Shown here: positions 1-7,236 of the stretch, piece by piece
Numbering within the stretch: the first letter of the stretch is position 1
Layout of the letters: every line of letters begins with the position of its first letter
Assembly: GCA_044225415.1 (NCBI GenBank)
Contig: JBGAIO010000041.1
Coordinates: 1-19,888, forward strand
From: JALORV01 sp044225415
GTDB taxonomy: Bacteria > Pseudomonadota > Gammaproteobacteria > Burkholderiales > Burkholderiaceae_F
Direction: 5' to 3'
Length of the DNA stretch: 19,888 bases
Translations under genes and position numbers: made by a program
Notes under the pieces: generated by a model
Seen by the model: the letters and a program-made list of their open reading frames with translations, nothing else
Database searches by the model: none
Told to the model about the DNA's origin: nothing

Positions 1-1
1 C

Positions 2-970
2 GACATCGATGCGGTGCGAAAGCAGCTCGGCGCGGAACGCATCAACATCGTCGGCGGCTCCTACGGAACGCGCGCCGCGCGGGAGTATCTGCGGCAGTTT
101 CCGCAGCACGTGCGCAGCCTGGTGCTCGACGGCGTGGCGCCGCCGGACATGGTGCTGCCCGCGTCCTTCGCGGTGGACTCGGACGCGGCGCTCGCCGCGC
201 TGGCGCGCGCGTGCGCGGCCGATGCGCGCTGCGCGGCCCGCTATCCGCACGCCGCCGCGCAGATCGATGCGCTGCTGGCGCGCGCCGCAACGGGCTTCGA
301 CGTCACGCTGACCGATCCGCTGTCGGGTGTCGAACGGCGCGTGCACATCGACCGGAGCGTCATGGCGTCGCTGCTGCGCACGCCGCTGTACCTGCCCACC
401 CTCGCCGCAGTGCTGCCCTATGCGGTGCTGCAGGCTGCGGCGGGGGATTTCCGGGCGCTGGCCGCCCTGTCGCTGGCGGTGGGGGAACGCGTGGGACGCG
501 GCTTCGCGGCGGGCATGCACTTCGCCGTCATCTGCGCCGAGGACATGCCGCGGGTGGACGCCGCCCGTCGGCAGGCCGCTGCGGCCACTCGCTTCGGCAG
601 CGTGTTCATCGACCACTATGCGGCGGCGTGCAGGCCGGTGAACGTGCGGCCGGTGCCGGAGGCGTTCTACACCGTGACGCGCAGCGAGGTGCCGGTGCTG
701 GTGCTGTCGGGCGGACTCGATCCCGCCACACCGCCCCGACACGGCGCCGCAGTGGCGGAGCGCCTGGGCAACGCGCGCCACATCGTCGCGCCGGCACTGG
801 GCCATGGATTGATGCGTCAGGGCTGCGCGCCGCAGCTCATCACGCGCTTCGTGCGCGGGGGCGACCATCGACCGCTCGACGACGCGTGCCTGCGCCAGAT
901 ACCGCTGCCGAGCTTCTTCGAGCCGATCGACGCCTCCGCGCCGGTGCATGGACCATTGAAGCCGCGATGA
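2..970 (+). CDS. Alpha/beta hydrolase with TAP-like C-terminal domain (5' end missing)
   Basis: The frame is open from the window edge, so the N-terminus is missing; 322 residues are visible. The nucleophile elbow GGSYG puts the catalytic serine at fragment residue 20. The acid is probably D240 in SGGLDPATPP and the base H268 in LGHGLM. The last ~60 residues (GCAP, then a second Cys in DDACLRQI) resemble the TAP-like C-terminal domain of secreted tripeptidyl aminopeptidase / proline iminopeptidase-like hydrolases, where cysteines often pair. From family knowledge the protein would hydrolyse a peptide, amide or ester bond; the substrate cannot be read from sequence, and any signal peptide lies outside the window. 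Its stop codon overlaps the start of the next gene (ATGA at 967-970), implying translational coupling to the ABC exporter. The triad is clear; peptidase versus esterase is open. Confidence 0.85.
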   Translation, partial: DIDAVRKQLGAERINIVGGSYGTRAAREYLRQFPQHVRSLVLDGVAPPDMVLPASFAVDSDAALAALARACAADARCAARYPHAAAQIDALLARAATGFDVTLTDPLSGVERRVHIDRSVMASLLRTPLYLPTLAAVLPYAVLQAAAGDFRALAALSLAVGERVGRGFAAGMHFAVICAEDMPRVDAARRQAAAATRFGSVFIDHYAAACRPVNVRPVPEAFYTVTRSEVPVLVLSGGLDPATPPRHGAAVAERLGNARHIVAPALGHGLMRQGCAPQLITRFVRGGDHRPLDDACLRQIPLPSFFEPIDASAPVHGPLKPR

Positions 971-1749
971 TCGAAGTCCGTCACCTGGCCAAGTCGTTCC
1001 GCGCCCGCGTGCGCGGCCAACGTGCGACCGTCGCCGCCGTCAGCGACGTCAGCTTCACGGCAGCCGACGGCGAGATCACCGCGCTGCTCGGCCCCAACGG
1101 CGCCGGCAAGACGACGACGTTGCGCATCGTCGGCACGCTGGTCGAGCCCGACGCCGGCCATGCGACGGTCGGCGGGCTCGACGTGCGCACCGATCCGCTG
1201 CGCGTGCGTGCGCAGCTCGGCATGCTGTCGGATGCGCGCGGGCTCTACGTGCGGCTGACTGCGCGCGAGAACATCGCCTACTACGCCGACCTGCGCCAGG
1301 TCCCCCGACCGGTGCTGCAGCAGCGGCTGCAGCCGCTCGCCGAACTGCTCGACATGAGCGCGCTGCTCGACCGCCGCGTCGACGGCTTCAGCACCGGCGA
1401 GCGCATGAAGGTGGCGCTGGCGCGCGCGCTGATCCACGATCCGCAGCACCTGGTACTCGACGAGCCCACCAGCGGCCTCGATGTCATGACGACGCGCGCG
1501 CTGCGCCGGCTGCTGGCGCACCTGCGCGCGCAGCGCAAGTGCATCGTGCTGTCCTCGCACATCATGCAGGAGGTCGACCAGCTCGCCGACCGCATCGTCA
1601 TCGTCGCTCATGGCCGCAGCATCGCCGACGGCACGCGCGACGAGGTGCGCGCGCTGGCCGGCGCGGCGACCCTCGAGGATGCGTTCGTTGCATTGGCGTA
1701 TGCGGACCGGGAAGACGCCACAGCCGATAGGGTGAAAGCGCTGCGATGA
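967..1749 (+). CDS. natA: NatA-type ABC transporter ATP-binding protein
   Basis: A 260-residue single ABC ATPase domain. The Walker A motif GPNGAGKTT spans residues 42-50, and the signature motif is FSTGE at 141-145 in place of LSGGQ, a variant seen in NatA/CcmA-type exporters. Walker B (HLVLDEPTSGLD) starts at 161 with catalytic E166, and the switch histidine is H198. It would energise the permease encoded directly downstream, at the inner face of the cytoplasmic membrane. The ATG at 967 overlaps the preceding stop, and its own stop overlaps the permease start at 1746-1749, so the three genes should be one operon. Founding NatAB exports sodium ions, but many relatives export other solutes or drugs, so the symbol describes family and not substrate. 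An in-frame extension upstream of 967 is an artefact of the missing stop in that frame and overlaps the hydrolase. Confidence 0.92.
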   Translation: MIEVRHLAKSFRARVRGQRATVAAVSDVSFTAADGEITALLGPNGAGKTTTLRIVGTLVEPDAGHATVGGLDVRTDPLRVRAQLGMLSDARGLYVRLTARENIAYYADLRQVPRPVLQQRLQPLAELLDMSALLDRRVDGFSTGERMKVALARALIHDPQHLVLDEPTSGLDVMTTRALRRLLAHLRAQRKCIVLSSHIMQEVDQLADRIVIVAHGRSIADGTRDEVRALAGAATLEDAFVALAYADREDATADRVKALR

Positions 1750-2918
1750 ACGCCGCGCTGACTGTCTTCCGCAAGGAACTGACCGATGCGTTGCGCGACC
1801 GGCGTACGTGGATCGTCGTGCTGCTGGCCGCGCTGATCGCCGGTCCGCTGTCGCTGCTGCTGATCGCCAGCGTCGTCAGCAGTGCGCAGGAAAGCGCCGA
1901 GCGGCGCGAAGTGCTGATCGTCAACGCGCAGGCCGCACCGTCGCTGGTCAATTTCCTGCAGCGCCAGGGCGCGACGGTGCGCGATGCGCCGGCGGACTAC
2001 CGCGAGCAGCTGCGCAGCGGACAGCTGCAGAACGCGGTGGTCGTCATCCCCGACGACTTCGGCGCGAAACTCGCCGCCGGCGAGACGGTGCACGTCGATC
2101 TCGTGTACGACGAAGGCGCGCGCCGCGCGCAGGTGGCGGTGCACACGACCCGCGCGCTGGTGGCCGGGTTCGGCCGCGAACTCGGCATGCAGCGGCTGCT
2201 GGCGCGCGGTGTCAGCCCGACGCTGCTGCAGCCGCTGGCGGTGCAGGAAGTGAACCTCGCCGCCTCGCGCGAACGCGGCGCGCAGCTGCTGTTCCTGGTG
2301 CCGCTGCTCGCGCTGATCGGCGCGATGATCGGCGCGGTCAGCGTCGCGATCGACGTCACGGCGGGCGAGCGCGAGCGCGGCTCGCTCGAGCCGCTGCTGA
2401 TGAACCCGGTGTCCACCACGCAGATCGTGCTGGGCAAGTGGGCGGTGACGGCCGCCTGCTCGGCAGCAGTGGTCGTGCTCACGCTCGGGGGGTTCCTGGT
2501 GGCGCTGCAGTTCGTGCGCAGCGAGTCGCTCGCTGCACTGATGCAGTTCGGCCTGCCGGAGATCGGCCTGTTCATCGTCGTGCTGCTGCCCTTCTCGGCG
2601 ATGGTCAGCGCAATCAACATGCTGGCCGCCACCTATGGGCGCACGCACAAGGAAGCGCAGACCTACGCCAGCTACATCACGATGGCAGTGAACTTCGTGC
2701 CGGTGCTGCCGCTGCTGCTGACGATCCGCGATGCGCCCTGGCAGCGCTTCGTGCCCGCGCTCGGCCAGCAGACCACGCTGATGCGCGCGCTGCGCGGCGA
2801 AACGGTCGGCGTACTCGACATCGTCGTGCCGTCGGCGGTCGCGCTGGCGGTGACGGTGGCGGCGCTGTGGCTGCTGGCGCGGCTGCTGCGGGATGAGTGG
2901 ATCGTGTTCTCGCGGTAA
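1746..2918 (+). CDS. natB: NatB-type ABC transporter permease
   Basis: A 390-residue membrane protein with the ABC-2 / NatB layout. There is one hydrophobic segment at about residues 20-45, then a large soluble loop (about 46-178) that should face the periplasm, then five more segments near 181-202, 227-251, 274-294, 306-326 and 357-382. The conserved stretch GERERGSLEPLLMNPVS just after the second segment is typical of this permease family and contacts the ATPase. The start overlaps the stop of natA by 4 bp. It forms the export channel with the preceding ATPase; the linked hydrolase might process an exported or imported compound, which is inference from gene order only. No further gene is coupled after it, and a hairpin repeat follows 9 bp past the stop. 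Confidence 0.9.
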   Translation: MNAALTVFRKELTDALRDRRTWIVVLLAALIAGPLSLLLIASVVSSAQESAERREVLIVNAQAAPSLVNFLQRQGATVRDAPADYREQLRSGQLQNAVVVIPDDFGAKLAAGETVHVDLVYDEGARRAQVAVHTTRALVAGFGRELGMQRLLARGVSPTLLQPLAVQEVNLAASRERGAQLLFLVPLLALIGAMIGAVSVAIDVTAGERERGSLEPLLMNPVSTTQIVLGKWAVTAACSAAVVVLTLGGFLVALQFVRSESLAALMQFGLPEIGLFIVVLLPFSAMVSAINMLAATYGRTHKEAQTYASYITMAVNFVPVLPLLLTIRDAPWQRFVPALGQQTTLMRALRGETVGVLDIVVPSAVALAVTVAALWLLARLLRDEWIVFSR

Positions 2919-2926
2919 GCGGGAAG

Positions 2927-2966
2927 GTCAAGGTGGATCCCCGCGTTCGCGGGGATCCATTTTGAC
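2927..2966. repeat. Dispersed hairpin repeat (dRS3-like), possible terminator
   Basis: A nearly perfect inverted repeat. The inner arms are GGATCCCCGCG (2935-2945) and CGCGGGGATCC (2948-2958), with a 2-nt centre, flanked by outer arms GTCAA (2927-2931) and TTGAC (2962-2966). The core and the flanking GTCAA motif recur at 8376-8448, so this is a repeat family and not only a terminator. It lies 9 bp after the natB stop and could fold in RNA and end the natAB transcript, though no long T tract follows. The ATCCC-N-GGGAT core recalls the dRS3 repeats known from Neisseria and similar elements in other betaproteobacteria. Confidence 0.7.
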
Positions 2967-3034
2967 TTTGCTACCGCTCCGGTCGTAATCCGCCTTGCCC
3001 TGCATTTCCGCGGATCGGCACCCCCTTGCGGTGC

Positions 3035-3040
3035 GATAAT
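3035..3040 (+). promoter_or_regulatory. Possible -10 hexamer (GATAAT) of the kinase gene
   Basis: GATAAT matches TATAAT at five of six positions and ends 9 bp before the ATG at 3050, which would give a leaderless or very short-leader mRNA. I see no convincing -35 hexamer at 16-18 bp upstream and no Shine-Dalgarno before the ATG, so this is tentative. Confidence 0.25.
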
Positions 3041-3049
3041 CGGCGCCCG

Positions 3050-4483
3050 ATGTCTGATCCGATGACCGCCACCGAGCCCCAGGTCGCCACGGACGTGTCC
3101 GTCGCGATGCCGAAGACGATCGGGCGTTTCACGATACTGAACGAGATCGGTCGCGGCTCCTACGGCGTGGTGTGGGCGGCGCACGATCCGGTGCTGGCAC
3201 GCGAAGTCGCGATCAAGGTCATCCCGCTGGCGCGCGAGGCCGAGTTCCGCACCCAGATCGAGGCGAATTTCCTGCGCGAGGCGAAGTCCGCCGGGGGCAT
3301 GAGCCACCCGGGCATCGTCACCATCTACGACGCCGGCAAGACCGATGCCTTCGCGTACATCGCGATGGAACGGCTCCACGGCCAGGACCTGCACGAGTAC
3401 CTGGCGAGCGGCAACCGCATGAGCCCGCGCCAGGCGGCGTCGATGATGATGCGGCTGGCCGACGCCATCCACTACGCCAACAAGCGCGGCCTGGTGCATC
3501 GCGACATCAAGCCGTCCAACATCTTCCTGTCGCGCGACCTGAAGCCGAAGCTCCTCGACTTCGGCACGGCGCTCGCCCCGGCGCCGCGCGATGCGAAGGA
3601 CAAGGGCTCGCGCCATCTGGTGGGCACGCCGAACTACATGTCGCCCGAACAGGCCAAGGGCGCGCCGCTCGATGCGCGCAGCGACATCTTCTCGCTCGGC
3701 ACGATCCTCTACGAATTGCTCGCGGGCCGCCGCGCCTTCGACGGCCGCTCGATCGACGAAACGCTCGAGCAGGTGATCGCGTCGCATCCGCGTTCGATCG
3801 AGAAGATCAGGCCCGACACGCCCGAGCCGCTGATCGCGATCGTGCGCAAGGCGATGGCCCGCGATCCGGACCAGCGCTATTCGAAGGCCGCCGATTTCCG
3901 CAATGCGCTGGCCGACTTCGTCGACGGCTCGCGCGCACCGAGTGCGGATGTGTCGGTTGCCGCGCGGCCCGCCGACGCGGAAGCGGCGGGCCGTCCGGCG
4001 CGCCGTCGCTGGCGCGTCGTCGCCGGCGCGCTCGCAGGGGCCGCGGCGATCGCCATCATCGCGTTCGCACTGCAGCCGGCGCCACCGCCACCGGTCGCCG
4101 CGCAGGCGGCGCCGGTGCCCCTCACGCCGCCGGTACAGGCCGCGCCGCCGGTGGAAGTGCCGGCCGCGCCGCCCGTTCCCTCTGCCGAGGAAGTGCGCGC
4201 GGCCGAGACGAAGGCTGCGGAAGTGCGTGCAGCCACGCGTCGCCGTACCGAGGCAGCGGCCGCCAGCGTGCCCGTGCGTGACGGCACCGTGACACTCGCG
4301 GTCACGCCGTGGGGCGAAGTGCTGGTCGACGGCGTGGCCCGTGGCGTCTCGCCGCCGCTGACGCAGGTGTCGCTGCCGCCCGGCACGCACACGATCGAGA
4401 TCCGCAATCCGTCGGCGCCACCGTTCACCGTACGCGTGGAACTGCGCTCGGGCGAAGCGATCTCACTGCAGCACCGCTTCTGA
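3050..4483 (+). CDS. PknB-type Ser/Thr protein kinase, one membrane span, C-terminal PEGA-like domain
   Basis: A 477-residue protein with a complete Hanks-type kinase domain at about residues 25-290. Visible motifs are the glycine loop GRGSYG (34-39), the ATP-anchoring lysine K56 in VAIK, the catalytic loop HRDIKPSN (150-157, proton acceptor D152), DFG (170-172) and SPE (198-200, in the APE position). A hydrophobic segment at about 323-342 would anchor it in the inner membrane. A Pro/Ala-rich linker and a charged Glu/Arg stretch follow. The last ~64 residues (from VTLAVTPWGEVLVDG) match the PEGA pattern of a short beta-rich envelope domain, expected in the periplasm. It is predicted to phosphorylate Ser/Thr on cytoplasmic partners in response to an envelope cue. 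The paralogue and lipoprotein genes follow on the same strand. I preferred ATG 3050 to TTG 3026, which would add eight residues of no evident function. Confidence 0.9.
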   Translation: MSDPMTATEPQVATDVSVAMPKTIGRFTILNEIGRGSYGVVWAAHDPVLAREVAIKVIPLAREAEFRTQIEANFLREAKSAGGMSHPGIVTIYDAGKTDAFAYIAMERLHGQDLHEYLASGNRMSPRQAASMMMRLADAIHYANKRGLVHRDIKPSNIFLSRDLKPKLLDFGTALAPAPRDAKDKGSRHLVGTPNYMSPEQAKGAPLDARSDIFSLGTILYELLAGRRAFDGRSIDETLEQVIASHPRSIEKIRPDTPEPLIAIVRKAMARDPDQRYSKAADFRNALADFVDGSRAPSADVSVAARPADAEAAGRPARRRWRVVAGALAGAAAIAIIAFALQPAPPPPVAAQAAPVPLTPPVQAAPPVEVPAAPPVPSAEEVRAAETKAAEVRAATRRRTEAAAASVPVRDGTVTLAVTPWGEVLVDGVARGVSPPLTQVSLPPGTHTIEIRNPSAPPFTVRVELRSGEAISLQHRF

Positions 4484-4553
4484 CATTTCGCGGCACGGTG
4501 CAGCGAAACTGCAGTCGTCGAAGGTCCTCCATTCGCCCTCATTTCGACCGTTC

Positions 4554-4589
4554 GCAGCGGTTGAGCCGCTGCGCCGCATGCATTAGCCT
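4554..4589 (+). promoter_or_regulatory. Hairpin and possible promoter between the two kinase genes
   Basis: The 192-bp gap 4484-4675 holds a perfect 7-bp stem, GCAGCGG (4554-4560) and CCGCTGC (4566-4572), around a 5-nt loop. There is no T tract, so a terminator role is uncertain. Overlapping it is a possible promoter: TTGAGC at 4561-4566 and TAGCCT at 4584-4589, 17 bp apart. A weaker stem (TTTCGC 4486-4491 with GCGAAA 4503-4508) directly follows the first kinase gene. None of these is strong evidence alone. Confidence 0.3.
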
Positions 4590-4675
4590 CGATACGCCAT
4601 GAACGGGATCGCCTGCGACCGAGATCGCGCGCCGCTGCGGCCGGACATCGGCCTGCCCGGCGCCTGAACCGCCCC

Positions 4676-6215
4676 ATGCCCGATACCGCATCGAGCCGCC
4701 CGCACGTGCCCGCTCCCGACACCGTCAGCGGCCACGGCGCCGCCGCGCCCCGGCTGTCGCCGAACGTCAAGCTGATCGGCCGCTATTCGATCCTGCGCGA
4801 GCTGCGCCGGGACCGCTACACCAACGTATTCCTGGCCTTCGATCCCGTGCTCAATCGCGAGCTGGTGGTCAAGGCCGTGCACCTGCATCCGTCCAGCGCG
4901 CAGGACCGCGTCGCGCACGAGCGCATCGAACAGGCGTTCATGCGGCAGGCGCAGGCCGCCGGCCGGCTGCATCATCCGCACATCGTCACCGTGTTCGACG
5001 CGGGGCTGGTCAATCGCATCGGCTTCCTCGCACTGGAGAAGGTCGACGGCAAGCTGCTCGAGGACCGCTGGTCGAAGGCTATCGGTCAGCTTCCTGCAGG
5101 CCGCGGACATCGTCGCGCGCGTGGCCGACGCCGTCGAGTTCGCGCATTCGCGCGCGATTCCGCACGGCCATCTGGCGCCGTCGCGCATCTACCTGCAGGG
5201 TCCCGAGCGCCTGCCGAAGGTCATGGGCTTCGGCGGCTGGATCGACGGCGGCACGACCGGGGATTTCGAGCTGCAGGGCACCGACAAGCTCCTCCCCTAC
5301 TTCGGCAACGAGTTGTCCTCCGAGGTGCGGCGCAAGGACATCCGCGCGCTGGGCGCGCTGCTGTTCCTGCTGCTCACGGGCATGCGACCCGATGTCAAGA
5401 CGCTGCGCGTCGGCAAAGGCATCGAAAGTCCGATCCTTCAGCTGAAGCCGACCGCGCCGCTCGCGCTCGCCGAGATCGCCGAGCAGGCACTCGAACTCGG
5501 CGGCACGCGCGTGTTCGCCACCGCCGCGCAGCTGCGCAACGCGCTGACGACGTTCCTGTGGGGCAACCGCGGCGATGCGCCGCTGCCCGGCGCGACCATC
5601 ACGGGCATGCCGGCGCAGGTGGCCGTGCTCCCGAAGCGCGCACCGCTGACGGTCGCCACCGTGGCGACACGCGCACCGTCGCCCGTGTCGCGTCCGCCGC
5701 TGCGCTGGGGGACGCATCTGATCGCCGCTGCGGCCGGTGCGGCAGCGATCGCCGCACTGGCAGGTATCGGCTGGCACGGCGATCGCGGTCTGTCGATGGG
5801 GCCGGTGGCACCGCCCGCGATCACTGCGCCGCCGAAGGCGGTCGCCGCACCGGGCGCCGAGACGATCGATCCCGCAACGGCGTCCGATCGGCCTGACCCG
5901 GCGCCGTCCCCCGCGGCGCCGCCGGAGGCACCGGCCGCCACGCACGGCAGTGCTCCGCATCGCACCTCGCCAGCTGCGCCGGCCGCCGCAGCGCCGGCAG
6001 CCTCGGCCCAGGGCGTCGTTGCATTGGCCGTTGCGCCATGGGGCACGGTGTTCGTGGACGGCCAGCCACGCGGCACGACACCGCCGCTGGCCCAGATCAC
6101 TCTGCCCGCCGGACGGCATACCATCGAGATCCGCAACGGCAGCCGTGCGCCCTACGTGGCGGACGTGGACGTGACGCCCGAGCGCCCGCAGCAGATTCGC
6201 CACCGCTTCAACTGA
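4676..6215 (+). CDS. Kinase-like membrane protein (predicted pseudokinase) with PEGA-like domain; one frame break near 5080
   Basis: The paralogue of the preceding kinase is split by one frameshift. The first part reads in the frame of 4676. From about 5082 the homologous sequence (SVSFLQAADIVARV) continues in the next frame to the stop at 6213-6215. Dropping one base, for example T5080, restores a 512-residue protein. Kinase-fold landmarks are visible but the catalytic ones are gone: the glycine loop is degenerate, K66 (VVK) remains, HRDxKPSN is replaced by HGHLAPSR (163-170, His for the catalytic Asp), and DFG is replaced by GFG (184-186). A membrane segment lies near 348-366, then a Pro/Ala-rich linker and a PEGA-like end from about 446, closely resembling that of its neighbour. 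It is probably a pseudokinase partner or regulator of the active kinase. The break may be a sequencing error, because sequence on both sides is well conserved; a true decayed gene is possible. No clear Shine-Dalgarno precedes 4676. Confidence 0.75.
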
Positions 6216-6222
6216 TGCCGCG

Positions 6223-6690
6223 ATGAACTTCGTGTCACGCAGTCTCACGCTCCGCGCCGTCGCCGGTGCCTGCGCGCTCGCTGCGTTGAATGGCTGCGCG
6301 CTGCTGTCGCCACCGCCCCCACCTGCGCCGCCGGCCACCGTCAGCATCGCGAAGCTCTACGACCAGCCTGCCGAGCGCGCCTTCGTCAACGGCCTGCGCT
6401 TCTACGAGGAAGGCCAGTACGATCGTGCCGAGACGCTGCTCAAGCGTTCGCTGGCCGAGGGGTTGCGCGACCCGCACGACGTGTCCATCGCCCAGAAGCA
6501 TCTCGCGTTCATCGCGTGTGCGTACAACCGCCCGACCGAATGCGAAGCAGCGTTCCGCGCGGCTTTCACAGCTGAGCCATCGTTCAAATTGACCGAATCG
6601 GAAGTCGGCCACCCACTCTGGGGGCCGGTGTATCAGCGCGTCGCAGCCGAACAGCCGCCGGCGCCGGCGGCCGCTGCCACTCCGCGCTAG
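6223..6690 (+). CDS. Small TPR-like lipoprotein, possibly TssQ-like
   Basis: A 155-residue protein with a lipoprotein signal peptide: Arg at residues 6 and 11, a hydrophobic stretch 12-22 and lipobox LNGC with the lipidated Cys at 25. A proline run (29-36) follows. The middle (RAFVNGLRFYEEGQYDRAE and onward) looks like one to two TPR helical hairpins, with two further Cys in the second. It starts 7 bp after the pseudokinase stop, so it belongs to the same operon. The region ending in GHPLWGPVYQRV recalls, from memory, the TssQ family of type VI secretion-associated lipoproteins found in betaproteobacteria. No T6SS core gene is in the window, so this is a suggestion. It would sit on a periplasmic membrane face, where it could meet the PEGA domains of the two kinases. 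Confidence 0.8.
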   Translation: MNFVSRSLTLRAVAGACALAALNGCALLSPPPPPAPPATVSIAKLYDQPAERAFVNGLRFYEEGQYDRAETLLKRSLAEGLRDPHDVSIAQKHLAFIACAYNRPTECEAAFRAAFTAEPSFKLTESEVGHPLWGPVYQRVAAEQPPAPAAAATPR

Positions 6691-6805
6691 TGTCGGTCGA
6701 GCAGGCTCGCGGCGCCTCCCACGCGTCGGGTCCGGATGAGATGATGTCGGGATCGCGCGTCCGGCAGCGCAGTTCGCCGCGGACGAAGTGAATGGGAGAC
6801 CGTCG

Positions 6806-7234
6806 ATGACCGAGAGAACCGGAGGCTGCCTGTGCGGCCAGGTGCGCTATCGCCTTACAGCGGAGCCGCTGGCCTCGAGGGTGTGCTGGTGCAGGGATTG
6901 CCAGCACCTTGCTTCGAACGGCACTGTGAACATTCTCGTGAGGAGCGCGTCCATCGAAGCGACTGGAGCGCTCGCTGCGCATACCCGAACCGCCGACAGC
7001 GGCAGTCAGGTCACGCGACGATTCTGCGCACAGTGCGGGTCGCACCTGTTCGCCGACTCGAGCAGCCGGCCGGGCCTGACGGTGGTGCGCGTCGGGACAC
7101 TCGACGAGCCGTCGTCCGTGCGTCCCACCGCCAACATCTGGGCGAGCCGGGCGCCGTCATGGGCCAGCCTCGATGCAACGCTCGAGCGGGTGGAGAACCA
7201 GCCGCAGCCGCCGGCGCCCAGCACGACGACCTGA
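6806..7234 (+). CDS. GFA / CENP-V type zinc-binding protein
   Basis: A 142-residue protein with the cysteine pattern of the GFA family: C8-x-C10, C27-x-C29-x2-C32 and C74-x2-C77, enough for the two zinc sites of the Gfa/Mss4-like beta-tent fold. The family includes the glutathione-dependent formaldehyde-activating enzyme, but most bacterial members have unknown substrates, often glutathione- or thiol-linked detoxification. I chose ATG 6806 because GGGAGA lies 6-11 bp upstream; a GTG at 6788 would add six residues. The stop is 2 bp from the stop of the convergent AAA+ gene. The ~115 bp upstream (6691-6805) shows no clear promoter. The C-terminal ~12 residues are Pro/Gln-rich and probably disordered. 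Confidence 0.88.
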   Translation: MTERTGGCLCGQVRYRLTAEPLASRVCWCRDCQHLASNGTVNILVRSASIEATGALAAHTRTADSGSQVTRRFCAQCGSHLFADSSSRPGLTVVRVGTLDEPSSVRPTANIWASRAPSWASLDATLERVENQPQPPAPSTTT

Positions 7235-7236
7235 GT

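Noticed and set aside
2927..2966. CRISPR repeat or simple intrinsic terminator
   Set aside because: No regularly spaced array of repeats and no T tract; matches a dispersed hairpin family found again at 8376-8448.
2672..4390. 572-codon minus-strand frame over natB 3' end and kinase
   Set aside because: Spans two real plus-strand genes and an intergenic hairpin; Arg/His-rich shadow.
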